NCBI GenBank assembly: GCA_030144725.1 | Contig: JASKMD010000003.1 | Span: 19,820,937-19,884,936 of the forward strand | DNA length: 64,000 nt | Origin: Haematococcus lacustris | Taxonomy: Eukaryota; Chlorophyta; Chlorophyceae; Chlamydomonadales; Haematococcaceae | Direction of reading: 5' to 3' | Shown: positions 36,730 through 47,748 of the stretch, one piece after another | Layout of the letters: each line of letters begins with the position of its first letter | Numbering within the stretch: position 1 is the first letter of the stretch | Position numbers and translations under genes: made by a program | The notes under the pieces: model-generated | Told to the model about the DNA's origin: nothing | The model's database searches: none | The model's input: only the letters and a program-made list of their open reading frames with translations

Positions 36730-39700
36730 TCTGCCCTTGTGCAAGCTCAGCTGGGTATGTGTCAGGTCGGATGCAGTGCAGCTGCAGCTACAGGGGTTGG
36801 CCCTGAGCCCCGCTGGGGTCCTCCCGCATGCCTCCTGCAGGTCGCAAACATGCTGGCAGCTATACAGATGAAGTCCTGGCAGCCGGCCATCTTCTTTGCA
36901 TTCTCACGCAAGGTGGGGTGCTGGCTCCACTTCCAGCCACACCCTCCCCCTGCCCCTGCCCCTGCCCCTGCCCCTGCCCCTGCCCCTGCCCCTGCTCCTG
37001 CCCCTAATCCTGCCTCGGATCTTTACCCCTGCCACAGATCCTTGCCCCTGCCCCTGCCCCTGCCCCTGCCTCTGCCCCTGCCCCTGCCCCTGGCCCTGGC
37101 CCTGGCCCTTACTCCCGCCTCAGCACCTCCTGCCCCTGCTTCCCTCAGGACTGCGAGATGTATGCCGGCGCCATGAAGACCTTTGACTTCAACAAGGACA
37201 GTGATGAGGACAAGGCTGCGGTGGAGGAGGTAAGGAGGGGAAAGGGGAGGGGAAAGGGGAGGGGGGAAGGGGAGGGGGCAAGGGGAGGGGAGGGGGGTTC
37301 GTTGTGAGGTCTGCATTCCTTCACACCCTTGGCCCTGTTGATGCTGATGTGGGGGGCGGGGTGAGGGGGAAGCAGGGGGTGGAGATGGGCGACGATGGGG
37401 AGATGGGGCAGGGGAGGGGAGGCTTCTGGCAGAGAGGGTGAGGTCCAGGGTGGTACGCGGTTCAGGCTCGTTCTCAGTGTGCTGGTGGCACTCTGTGGGG
37501 CTCGTCCCACCTGCCCCTGTCTGCTGCCCCTGGCCACCTGCTGCTGCTGGCGAGGGACAGCTACCTGGCCCACCCACCACACTCAGAAAGGCATAGGCAG
37601 GCAGGTGAGCAGGTAGGCGGGCGGGCGGGCAGGCAGGCGGGCGGGCCAATGGCAGGGACTATGAATAGGGAGTGGGTCCCCCCGGGTCATGCACACCCTG
37701 TGCCCTGGTGCCTCACTCAGTGGTGGTGGCTGTGCCCCTCCTCACCCACTGCCTGCCCCTCACCCACTGCCTGCTTGCCCAGGTGTTCAACAACGCGGTG
37801 CAGTGCCTCAGTGAGGAGGACCGCAAGCTGCCAGCTATTCACATGATGCTGCCCATGCTCCAGGTATGATCACACCACACCACACCACACCACACCACAC
37901 CACACCACACCACACCACACCACACCACACCACACCACACCACACCACACCACACCACACCACACCACACCACACCACACCACACCACACCACACCACAC
38001 CACACCACACCACACCACACCACACCACACCACACCAACGCTTATCCCTACCCTGCCTGGCCATTGCCTGCGCAGCGAGGAATTGGAGTGCACCACAGCG
38101 GGCTATTGCCCATCTTGAAGGAGGTGATAGAGATCCTGTTCCAGGAGGGCCTGGTCAAGGTGAGGGGCACACACGGCGCCATGACACCCTGCCCCTGCCC
38201 CTGCCCCTGCCCCTGCCCCTGCCCCTGCCTCTACTCTAACCCCCAGTTTGCGCCTTTCCAGCCCAGCCTCCCTCCGTGCCTCCCTCTCCCAGGTGCTGTT
38301 CACAACCGAGACGTTTGCCATGGGCTTGAATATGCCTGCTCGCACCGTGGTGTTCACCCAGCTGCGCAAGTGGGATGGGGAGCAGCAGCGGCTGATGACT
38401 AGCGGGGAGTATATCCAGGTAAGTGTGCCCCGCCGCGTTGTGTGGTGAGAGGTTCAGTCGGTGTCAAGTGACTCCTACACGAGGTCACGAGGTGGCGAGT
38501 TCAAAACCCCGAATATCGAAACACGCAAAGGGGAAATCCCCCCTCTGGGTATGGGCTAGCGACATGTGAAATTGATCAAATAAACAATGCCCAATTACGC
38601 TTTATTGGGAGAGTAGTTGTTTTTCTTTCATCCTGGTGGGGTTGCCTGCAGGCTAGGGCTGGGCTGTAAGGAGTGCCCCGGCAGCCAGCAGCTGCAGCCT
38701 TGAAGCAGGGTCCAGGCCATGGGTTCAGGACAGGCAGGGGGTTGGTTGAAGGGGTTAGGGTCGGTGTGCCAGAGTCTGCCCTGCAAGCAGGTGCGGGAGG
38801 TGCAGTGAAGGTGCCCCAGCCCTTGTGAGGAATGGCCATCTCCCTGACACGCAAAGCTTTTGATATGGAGGTCAAGTTTGACTACTTTGCAATGAAGCAA
38901 TCCTTGTGCAATCCAGACGGATAGTGCATCGGTACATCTACCTGTTCTTCTGTCCTTTGATGCTATCTTGTGCTTGAACCTATAGTTATGCAATGCTGTG
39001 CTCCAAGTGGCAGGACCAGATTACAGTTCCATGTTGTTGTGGAAGTGTAATGCAGTGCGGTGTAGAAGTGCTGTGAAGCGTAGTGCAGTGCAGTGCATGG
39101 TCTTTGTCACTTCTCGCAGCAAGTCACCCCAGGATGTGTCCTCGTCTGTGGCCTGTCTGATGCCCTGCCTGTGGCTGTGGCTGTGGTGGTGGTGGGCTAT
39201 AGATGTCAGGGCGTGCTGGGCGGCGTGGCAAGGACGACAAGGGCATTGCCATCATGATGGTGGCTGAGGACGTGGATGAAGCAGCAGTGCGCAACATGTG
39301 CCAGGTGGGCAGGGGCAGGGGCTGGGGCAGGGGCTGGGGCAGGGGGGCGGGGGGGCAGGGGGGCAGGGGGGCAGGGGGAGGGGGAGGGGGAGGGGGAGGA
39401 GAGAAGGAGGGGGGCATCGACTGCGCTCTTCAGAGGCAGCCAGCCCCACTTGTTCTTCTTTCCCCATGCCGTGATAGCAGCGTTTTGCCCCACTGCTGCC
39501 GGCTACTGGCTGAGCCCAGGGCAAGCCCTCCCCCCTGATGTCCTCCTTCAAGCTGTCCTACTACACCATGCTGAACATGCTGCGGCGCATGGAGGGGGGG
39601 GACAGCAGCATGGAGTTTGTGATCCGCAACTCCTTCCAGCAGTTCCAGCAGGAGCGCCAGTTGCCTGAGGTGAGGCGAGGTGAGGTAGGGGGTGGAGGGG

Positions 39701-42700
39701 GGATGGAAGGGGAGGGGTCCCAAATCAGGGTGTGGGGGTGGTGTGGTGTGGGGTGGGGTGGAGTGGGGTGGGGGGGCGAAGGGGGGAGGATGGTGCAGGG
39801 GAAGGCAGGGGTGAAGGGCGGTGGCAGACAGCCATCGCATCTGATGGCAAGAAACTCCTTTAGCCAGGGGCAGGTGGGTGTAGGGCAGGTGGGTAGGTGT
39901 GCAGGAGCACAGTAGCCTGCAGGTTCCCCATGTCCCTTGCTCCTTGCCCTGCACCCATTCGGCATGTGTGGCATGTGGCATGTGGGTGGGTGTGCAGGGG
40001 CAGGGCATAGCACCCCCCTGTTTTATCTCAGCACCATTCCTTGCTCTTGCTCCTGCCCCTCGCCCCTGGTCGTCATCCACACCTTGTTATGCTACCCAGG
40101 GCTGAGCTTGTTGTGTGTGAGCAGGTTGAGCAGCAGCTGAGGGAGGTGGAGGCGCGCATGGCAGACCTGGGCCAACAGGGTCAAGCTGCTCTGGACGAGT
40201 ACGTGGACCTGAGCCAGCAGGTCAGGCAGGCCAAGGTCTGGTGGGGGGCAGGGCAGCAGGGCAGCAGGCCAGCAGGCCAGCAGGCAGGCAGGTCAGGCCC
40301 TGGTCGTGAGAAGAGAGAGGATAGGGCGGGGGAGGATGGTGCAGCAGAGCCGGTGCGGTACAGCAAGCAAGCAAACCCAGGCCCAGGCCCAGGTTGTACC
40401 CAGTGACCATGGCAAACGCGGCCTATTCCCTGGCCTCTGACAGCAGGTTGCGGTGGGGGGGGAGTGGTGCGGCCGAGCAGGGGGAAGCAGCAGGCTGAGC
40501 AGCAGCTCAGGGCTCAATCAGTGCTCGGGGTCGAACGCGACCTCAGTCAGGGTGCTGACCTCACTGGCTGCTGCCTTGCAGGGGCACAGTCAGGCTGCCC
40601 AAACCAAAGCAAAGCACGTGCTGCCTGGTTGCGCGCAGATTGCTGAGCAGCGTGTGGAGCTGCAGGGGCATGTGCTGCAGCCGCAGCGCTGCCTGCCCTT
40701 CCTGCAGGCTGGCAGGGTGGTGCATGTGGTGGATGGCGAGGTGCGCACAGCACAAGGCAGGGCACAGCCCCCTCCCCCCTCCCCCTGGGGTGGTGGCTGG
40801 GGGCATGGCCTCTGGTCTCTGCTGCCAGTGTGACGGTTGATTGCAGTAGTGCCGCCAGCTGGCTGTGCCAGGGTCAGGGGTAGGGTGGTGCAGGGGTGTG
40901 TGTCTGTGTTGGAGTGCTGGCTGGGGGGGCAGGCAGTGTGGGGCTGGCTGGGGGCAGGCAGGCAGGGTGGAGGCTGATCACAACAGTGGCGCCTGCCAGG
41001 GTGAGGGGTAGGGGGGTGAAGGCGCGTGGGTGCACTGGGAGGTGTGAGCACTGCTGCCAGCAGGGCATGTTGCGCCCCAGGGGAATGGGGGTGTGAGGGC
41101 GCGTGGCTGCGGAGTGTGCACACTGCGGCCCAGGGCACGTTGCGGCCCAGGGCACGTTGCGGCCCAGGGCACGTTGCGGCCCAGGGCACGTTGCGGCCCA
41201 GGGCACGTTGCGGCCCAGGGCACGTTGCGGCCCAGGGCATGTTGCGGCCCAGGGCATGTTGCGGCCCAGGGCATGTTGCGGCCCAGGGCATGTTGCGGCC
41301 CAGGGGCTGGGTGCGGCCCAGGGCATGTTGCGGCCCAGGGCATGTTGCGGCCCAGGGCATGTTGCGGCCCAGGGCACGTTGCGGCCCAGGGCACGTTGCG
41401 GCCCAGGGCACGTTGCGGCCCAGGGCATGTTGCGGCCCAGGGCATGTTGCGGCCCAGGGCATGTTGCGGCCCAGGGCATGTTGCGGCCCAGGGGCTGGGT
41501 GCGGCCCAGGGCATGTTGCGGCCCAGGGCATGTTGCGGCCCAGGGCATGTTGCGGCCCAGGGCATGTTGCGGCCCAGGGCATGTTGCGGCCCAGGGGCTG
41601 GGTGCGGCCCAGGGCATGTTGCGGCCCAGGGCATGTTGCGGCCCAGGGCATGTTGCGGCCCAGGGCATGTTGCGGCCCAGGGCATGTTGCGGCCCAGGGG
41701 GCTGGGTGCGGCCCAGGGCATGTTGCGGCCCAGGGCATGTTGCGGCCCAGGGCATGTTGCGGCCCAGGGCATGTTGCGGCCCAGGGCATGTTGCGGCCCA
41801 GGGGCTGGGTGCGGCCCAGGGCATGTTGCGGCCCAGGGCATGTTGCGGCCCAGGGCATGTTGCGGCCCAGGGGCTGGGTGCGGCCCAGGGCACGTTGCGG
41901 CCCAGGGCATGTTGCGGCCCAGGGCATGTTGCGGCCCAGGGCATGTTGCGGCCCAGGGCATGTTGCGGCCCAGGGCATGTTGCGGCCCAGGGCACGTTGC
42001 GGCCCAGGGCACGTTGCGGCCCAGGGCACGTTGCGGCCCAGGGCACGTTGCGGCCCAGGGCACGTTGCGGCCCAGGGCATGTTGCGGCCCAGGGCATGTT
42101 GCGGCCCAGGGCATGTTGCGGCCCAGGGCATGTTGCGGCCCAGGGGCTGGGTGCGGCCCAGGGCATGTTGCGGCCCAGGGCATGTTGCGGCCCAGGGCAT
42201 GTTGCGGCCCAGGGCATGTTGCGGCCCAGGGCATGTTGCGGCCCAGGGGCTGGGTGCGGCCCAGGGCATGTTGCGGCCCAGGGCATGTTGCGGCCCAGGG
42301 CATGTTGCGGCCCAGGGCACGTTGCGGAGGTGTAAACACTGGCGCCAGCAGCTTGCAGCGGCCTCTGCGCCCCAGGGGCTGGGCTGTTGGCCTGCTTGTG
42401 TGCGTGCAGGTGGACTGGGGCTGGGCCGTGCTGGTCAGCGTGATGTGGCGGCCTGATGGGCCTGGGGCCGCTGCAGCTGCTGCTGACCCTGGGCCTGGCG
42501 GGGGGGAGGGCAGGGGGCCAGGGCTGTGGGTGGCTGACACGCTGCTGGCTTGTGACTCCACTAGCATCGCTGCGGGGGCGCCGGCACCCGCTCACAAAGG
42601 TGCAGGACAGCCCCTTGCATGCCCTGCGCTGGAAGGCTCGTGGCACTCCCTGCTGCCCTGGTAGTGCCCCCTCCTTCTCCCCCCCTCCTCCCCCCCCTCC

Positions 42701-45116
42701 TTCCCCCCTCCCCCTCCGCCTCCACCTTCCCCTCTTCCTCCCCCTCCTTTTGCACCTCCCCCCTCCCCCTTCTGCACACCCTCTTCAACCTCTAGGACAG
42801 CACCTTGCTCCCCGATACCCTCCCACCCCGCCCCCCCCTCCGCGCCCTGCCCCCCCCACCAGGCTGCGTCACGGCTGAGATGGTGGTGGTCAGCGTGGCG
42901 CTGGAGCTGCTGGCCGCCCTGTCCGCTCTGCGCCTCACCATCCCCCACAACCTGGCGGCAGCGGACGCGCGCAGGGCAGTCATGCTGCAGCTGCAGGTGC
43001 AGGGAGGCAGCGCAGGCAACAGGGGCTGGGGGGGGGGGCCTTGCGCTACCCTCCTACCCCCCTCCCATCCCCATACCCCTGCACTGGCTCCCACTCCTCC
43101 CTTCGTCCCTCCCCCTACTCCCACTGCTTGCCCTAGGCCACACACTCCTACCCCCCCTCCCATAGGCAAACCCCTCACCTCCCCCCTGTACACCAAGCCA
43201 CCAGCCACTCACCTTTCCAAATACCCCCTACCTGCCCTGCCCTGCCCCCCCCCTCCGGCCCCCTTTACCCCCTCCCCCTACCCGCCCTTCCCCCCTCCCC
43301 CCCTCCCCCTTGCCCCCACATCTCGCCTTCTCTGCCTGTCCTGCCCTGCCCTGCCCCCGAACCCGCCCTCCGCTTGCAGGACGTGTGCGCCAAGTTCCCT
43401 GATGGCCCCCCCCTGCTGGACCCAGTGGAGGACATGGGCATCAGGGACCCAGGCCTGCTGGCGGCTATGGACCGAGTGCAGCAGCTGGAGCAGCGCCTTG
43501 CGAAGAATGCTGGTGGGGGGGCAGGAGGGGGGGCAGGAGGGGGGGCAGGAGGGGGGGCAGGAGGGGGGGCAGGAGGGGGAGGGGGAGGGGGAGGGGAGGG
43601 GTGGCTGGGGCAGGGCTAGGTCGGCCGCCTCCGGGTCAGGGCAGACATTCGAAAAGGTTAGCAGCCTGGGATCCTAAGGGACGACGAAGGAGAGCAGGGT
43701 GGGGCCTCTCATCTGCATGCCACGTGCTCGCCCCGCCCTGCCCTGCCCTGCTCTGCCTTGCCCTGCCCTGCCCTGCCTGCCTGCCTGCTGCCCCGCCCTG
43801 CCCGCTGCTCTGCCTGCCAGTGTTTCAGGCGCAAGGGGACGCCACCAAGTTTGCTGCCTTTGCCGCCAAGGCTGCGCTGGCCCAGCAGGCCGAACAGCTG
43901 CGCCTGCAGCTGCGCACCTCACAGCTGGCGGTGTTCAGGTGGGTGGGGTAAGGTGGGGATGGGGGGGGGCAAGGAGGAAAAGAGGCAGGCTGGGCTGGTA
44001 GGGCCTAGGGGTTTAGGGGGTTAGGGGTGGGCTGTGGGGTAAGGGGACGCTGCACCTGCCTGCTATGCTGCTTGGACTCATACTGGCTGGCCGGGCATTT
44101 GTCAGGAAGTGGAGGGTGAGGGTGGATGAGGAGTTGAGATAGGAGTGATGGGGTGGGGCCCAGTGTGACAGGGGAGGGGTCTGGTGGGCGTGTGTGGCGC
44201 AGGGAGGAGGCGCGCAACCGCACCGCAGTGCTGAAGCGACTGGGCCACTTGGATGAGGAAGGTGCGCAGAAGCTGGAATTGGGCTGGTGCGGGAGGTACA
44301 GCAGGGGCAACAGACAGGGTCAGGGGCGGAGGCAGGCAGCGAGCTTCACCTGGCATGCCCAGACCTAGTAAGCGGCTGAGCTTAGTGTAGGGGCTGCGCT
44401 GCTAAGAGGGGCAGGATCTCAGGAGGGGCGGACAGAGCAGTACGGCCACTTCAGCTGCCGTGCCAGCGGGTCTGGCTTCCTGCCCCCTGTCGGCTAGCTA
44501 CTCTGCTCTAGTGCTCCAGTGCCCCTGCCTCCAGCCCCCCATCTCCCCTGCCCCCTGCCCTTCATTAGAACCTATGTGGCCTGGATGTGGATGCTGCCTG
44601 ACCCCCTGACCCCTGACCCCTGACCCCCTGACCCCTGACCCCTGACCCCTGACCCCTGACCCCTGACCCCTGACCCCCTGGGCCTGCATGCAGGCATTGT
44701 GGTGCTCAAGGGGCGGGCGGCCTGCGAGATCGACACCGCTGACGAGCTGCTCAGCACTGAGCTGCTGTTCAACGGTGAGACCCCACCACCGGGCCCCACT
44801 GCAGGCCCACCATGCCCTGCCGCTGCCCAGCACTGCACCCGGGCTGGCTCCTATGGGAGCGTTTTGTGTTACGTTCCCTATGACCTGAGCCAAGTAAGGT
44901 CGACGTGACAACCACACAAAGAGGCAGGTGGCTGGCGGGGTGCTGGCAAGGGATGCAGAGACAGGGAGCAAGGCGAGGGGCAGGGCAGGGGAGGCACCAG
45001 GCACCAGGGTGGGTGGCCCCAGAGCGCCATCCTGTTGCCACCATCAGTGCAGCAGCTGCATGCGATGACACGCAATGCGTAGGACCGTGTCTAGGCGTCC
45101 TATGCTGCCGCTGCCG

Positions 45117-45168
<52 letters not shown>

Positions 45169-46266
45169 CCTTTGCGTGCGGATCTCGCTCCCACTCCTAC
45201 CGCAAAGACTCCTGCCACCGCCAGTGGCAGTGCTGGTGCTGCTAGTGTTGAGGAGGGTGAGCCATTGACCCCTGGCCCTAGTGCCTCACCCTCCCCTTGG
45301 CTGGCTGGTCAGGCCCCAGGCTGCCCTCTGTCCTGCCCCTTGCTGCTGCTCGGCCAGGCACGCTGCTGGGTCTGGATATCCACTCGCTGGTGGCGCTGTG
45401 CTCCTGCCTCATCCCGGTGGAGAAGAGCGGCGAGTTCATCAAGCTCACTACCACCATGGCTGGGCCGCTGGCGGCACTGCAGGTGGGAGCCATGGCTAAT
45501 GGTAGCTCAAGGCAGGCAGGCGGACAGGCGGGAGGGCGGGCAGGCGGGCGGGCGGGCAGGGAGCTATGTAGGCATGCATTGCTAGGCTACGGGTGAGGGA
45601 TGGGTTGCAGCAAGTGCAATATGAACCCCTCAGTCTTCTGGTCAACACAAAGGGGTCCCTTCTGGGTAGACTGCACTGCAGGCAGGTCCTGGTGGATGCA
45701 GCAATTATTTTGGTTCTTGTGAACACATGTCAAGTGGACACCATCCTGAGTGTGGTGGTGGCGGCATCTGAGGGGAGGCTGGGCCACTGTTTCAGCAAGG
45801 CATGCATTGTCGTGCTGCTGCATTGTCCAGGAGACTGCTAGGAAGATCGCTGAAGTGTCTAGGGAGTGCAAGCTGGAAGTGGACCCCGACACGTATGTGG
45901 AGGCCTTCAAGCCCTTCCTCATGGACATCATGTATTCCTGGAGCAAAGGGGCCAGCTTCGCGGAGATCTGTGGCATGACCGGTGCGTTCTCGAGGCGTCG
46001 CATGACCCATGACGGACATCACGCCGATGGCAGTCGCATGACGGGTGCAACACCTGAGTTGTAGGTCGCATGTGGGGATGGTCGTGTGTTGTGCAGATAT
46101 CTACGAAGGCAGCATCATCCGAGCAACTCGGCGACTTGACGAGCTACTGCAGCAATTGGCGCAAGCGGCGAAAGTGGTGGGCGATACAGACCTTGCGGCG
46201 CACATCGAGAAGGCCAACAGCACCATTCGAAGAGATATCATCTTCGCAGCATCGCTGTACATCTGA
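31477..46266 (+). CDS. MTR4: MTR4-type exosome RNA helicase (Ski2-like DExH)
   Basis: 3'-5' RNA helicase that feeds substrates to the nuclear exosome. Exons: 31477-31690, 32055-32149, 32706-32767, 33224-33307, 33461-33574, 34023-34083, 34332-34573, 35448-35551, 36042-36154, 36841-36912, 37149-37229, 37783-37863, 38076-38159, 38293-38418, 39203-39304, 39520-39669, 40125-40220, 40639-40740, 42410-42599, 42863-42996, 43380-43512, 43821-43938, 44203-44261, 44694-44774, 45358-45482, 45831-45981, 46097-46266. They sum to 3,144 nt, giving 1,047 residues, normal for MTR4. Motifs: [17 protein letters not shown] (I), [12 protein letters not shown] (Ia), FDEVHY (II), FLSATL (III), [11 protein letters not shown] (V), MSGRAGRRG (VI), then the arch segment ([10 protein letters not shown]) and a DSHCT domain ending [10 protein letters not shown]. 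The intron after 33,574 starts GC. An RGG-rich insert sits between the RecA domains. Confidence 0.93.
33585..33800. repeat. (CCCCTG)n and CCCTCC-type repeat in MTR4 intron
   Basis: Tandem CCCCTG hexamers mixed with CCTCCCCTG blocks fill much of the GC-AG intron between 33,575 and 34,022. Confidence 0.9.
34964..35055. repeat. 11-bp minisatellite (CTGCCAACC.. type) in MTR4 intron
   Basis: About eight copies of an 11-bp unit alternating CACCTGCCAAC and CGTCTGCCAAC (or CGCCTGCCAAC). Two longer copies of a block containing GCGGCTGTGCGGTCCAG flank it at about 34,909 and 35,088. Confidence 0.85.
35369..35442. repeat. 16-bp tandem repeat before an MTR4 exon
   Basis: Four to five copies of CCTGCCTTCCCTGACC end just before the acceptor at 35,447. 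They supply its polypyrimidine tract. Confidence 0.85.
36654..36729. repeat. (GGGACA)n hexanucleotide repeat in MTR4 intron
   Basis: About 12 perfect GGGACA hexamers. Confidence 0.92.
36945..37095. repeat. (CCCCTG)n repeat in MTR4 intron
   Basis: Two runs of CCCCTG hexamers split by a short unique stretch, in the 236-bp intron 36,913-37,148. A third similar run lies at 38,186-38,228. Confidence 0.9.
37868..38036. repeat. (ACACC)n pentanucleotide microsatellite in MTR4 intron
   Basis: About 34 nearly perfect ACACC copies, starting 5 bp after the donor at 37,864 and making up most of the 212-bp intron. Confidence 0.95.
38437..38640 (+). mobile_element. Possible tRNA-derived SINE in MTR4 intron
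   Basis: The sequence has an A-box-like stretch (TGGTGAGAGGTTCAGTCGG, about 38,443-38,461). It also has a B-box-like stretch (GGCGAGTTCAAAACCCCG, about 38,494-38,511), at roughly tRNA spacing. An AT-richer tail follows, to about 38,610. It lies in the intron between the exons at 38,293 and 39,203. The tRNA fold is imperfect and no target duplication was found, so this is tentative. Confidence 0.35.
41125..42327. repeat. 1.2-kb minisatellite of 17-bp units in MTR4 intron
   Basis: About 70 copies of GCGGCCCAGGGCAYGTT (Y = C or T), with eight interspersed 18- to 19-bp variants GCGGCCCAGGGGCTGGGT. The C/T variation falls in the CG of ACGTT. The array sits in the intron between the exons ending 40,740 and starting 42,410. 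Since 17 is not a multiple of three, and the unit has no stop in any frame, it creates long open frames on both strands. These are almost certainly not genes. Confidence 0.97.
43513..43605. repeat. GGGGGGCAGGAG tandem repeat in MTR4 intron
   Basis: About six copies of a 12-bp G-rich unit start exactly at the donor site after 43,512. They then grade into GGGGGA repeats. Confidence 0.85.
44600..44683. repeat. (CCCCTGA)n heptanucleotide repeat in MTR4 intron
   Basis: About 11 copies of CCCCTGA or CCCTGA, ending 10 bp before the acceptor at 44,693. Confidence 0.9.
45116..45168. repeat. (CTG)17 microsatellite in MTR4 intron
   Basis: Seventeen or so uninterrupted CTG triplets in the intron between 44,775 and 45,357. 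Confidence 0.93.
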
Positions 46267-46611
46267 AACGAGCATTGCTATCAGCCATTCCTCAGCTTCC
46301 CCATGCTTACCTCCCTCTTGGCCCAAGTCCACATCCCTACTGATTGTGGCTACCTCCAAGCCAGCCTTCTCCTCTGCCGAAGGGATCCAGCTTGGCCGGC
46401 GGAATCGATGGGCGAAGGGTACTGGCACTGAGGTCGTCAGCGTTTGCATGGTGTGGAGCGATGTTTTGTCGTCTATCATATTGCCATGGACGTGGGACAT
46501 GCTTCCCCTTCTGACTTGATCCAACTCCGTGGATAGAATTGACACATGCTGTAACAGCGATACCAGTGATTTGCGGGCATCTGTTACAATATCCCTTATC
46601 TTCACATCAGG
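46144..46611 (-). CDS. Candidate antisense exon overlapping MTR4 3' end (unknown)
   Basis: After a good acceptor (TTCTTGTAG, exon start 46,611) a minus-strand frame runs to a stop at 46,144. It begins PDVKIRDIVTDARKSLVSLL and continues HVSILSTELDQV, an unbiased and helical-looking sequence. The last 123 bp overlap the final MTR4 exon, so the true end may be earlier or spliced. It could be the 3' end of the minus-strand gene at 48,952-53,611, but I could not connect them. No family recognised. Confidence 0.35.
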   Translation of the reverse strand, partial: PDVKIRDIVTDARKSLVSLLQHVSILSTELDQVRRGSMSHVHGNMIDDKTSLHTMQTLTTSVPVPFAHRFRRPSWIPSAEEKAGLEVATISRDVDLGQEGGKHGEAEEWLIAMLVSDVQRCCEDDISSNGAVGLLDVRRKVCIAHHFRRLRQLLQ

Positions 46612-47475
46612 CTACAAGAAAGAGAGTTCCCAGTCTACTAGCAGTCCTCGGGTGTTGAAGCCTTAGCCTAGGATTGAGGTGTAGGGAAACCCCATGTGCC
46701 CCGATTTCAAGTGCAATTTATAACCCCCCCCCCCCCCAATATCGAGTTACTCAATGGCATTGACGGCAATGAGTCGGCCTTTGGAGCCTGTTCAGGGCAT
46801 GCCTCAAGGGACTACGTCAACCCGGCCAGGTCCGGGCTTATTCACTGCGAGTGCCATCGCTCATGCTTCCCTAGATAGTACCTTGCTGCATTACACAATT
46901 GCGCCCCATTGCGCCACGCATGCTCTGCATCACGATATGAATAGCTTAATGTATGACAACAGATCTGTGATATCGAGTCCACTCCAGTCCAATCTACTAC
47001 TACAGCTAGGGTGACAGTGGCAGCCTCAGCTGGGGTAGTTTGCTTTCATGCCCGAGCTTGGGAGTACAAAGGCCGATTCCATGTTCTAGGTGGGTCCAGG
47101 GTGGGTAGCAGCTGAGGGTGGCCTCGTCACCTTGACGGCAGCATGCCGTAGCCCAGGCCGGGCAGCTGCAGCCCCGGGCGCTCTCGCTGCAGCTTCAGCA
47201 TCAGCCAATTCTGCGACCAGCCAGCAGCACACGCGTCATACCATCTCAGGCATGGTAGCCGCACCCCACACCCCTCACCTTCAACCTTGGCAATTACCAG
47301 ACCAACTGTGTTGGCAAGTGTTGAAATGTTGGTCTGAAAAGGTGAGAAGAAGTTAACAACCCAGAAAAGTAAAAAACGCCCCTAGACAGCAAAGACCCTT
47401 TCATGCAGCAAGGCAGCCCCATGCAACCAGGCAGCCACACAGCCATCAGCCTCAGAGCCAGGGCTTAACACCCCA
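46612..47475. other. No gene recognised
   Basis: About 860 bp with a (C)n run near 46,724-46,738 and only short ORFs of no recognisable family. It may be intron of the minus-strand gene. Confidence 0.3.
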
Positions 47476-47748
47476 TTGCCAGCCAAGCGCACCAAGGCTG
47501 AAAAGGCAGCTGAGCCCACCCAGCCCAGCCAAGGGCTGATGCCAAGGCCAGGGCAAGGCTGCCATAGCCAAACCAACACCACAGCCAGCCGGTGGGTAGA
47601 CCAGGACTGCAATGCAGTGCTTAACATGCAGCCCATTGGGAAAAGTAGGTGGCGCCCGCTGAACTCTGGGCTGATGACGGAGGTGCTGCGCCCTGGGATG
47701 ATGCGGAACAGTTCTCTACCCAAACAGCCAAGCACCAACGCCACCTAA
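47476..47748 (+). pseudogene. Fanzor/TnpB-like C-terminal remnant
   Basis: The frame has KRTKAEKAAEPTQPSQG, then RWVDQDCNAVLNMQPIG and KSRWRPL. This matches my memory of a family common in chlorophycean genomes with the block 'DRD.NAALN..RIGESRWRPLELC'. That block looks like the last RuvC motif of TnpB/Fanzor nucleases. The N-terminal domains are missing and the part after RWRPL diverges, so it is a fragment. It lies on the strand opposite the surrounding unknown gene. Confidence 0.5.

Noticed and set aside
37835..38096. ORFs of repeated VVWCG or TTPHH
   Set aside because: Translation of the (ACACC)n microsatellite; lies in a cleanly defined intron.
40590..42664. Very long open frames on both strands (410-590 codons) rich in GPQHALGRN- or [13 protein letters not shown] repeats
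   Set aside because: They are produced by the stop-free 17-bp minisatellite in an MTR4 intron; flanking exons splice cleanly around it and no start or domain is present.
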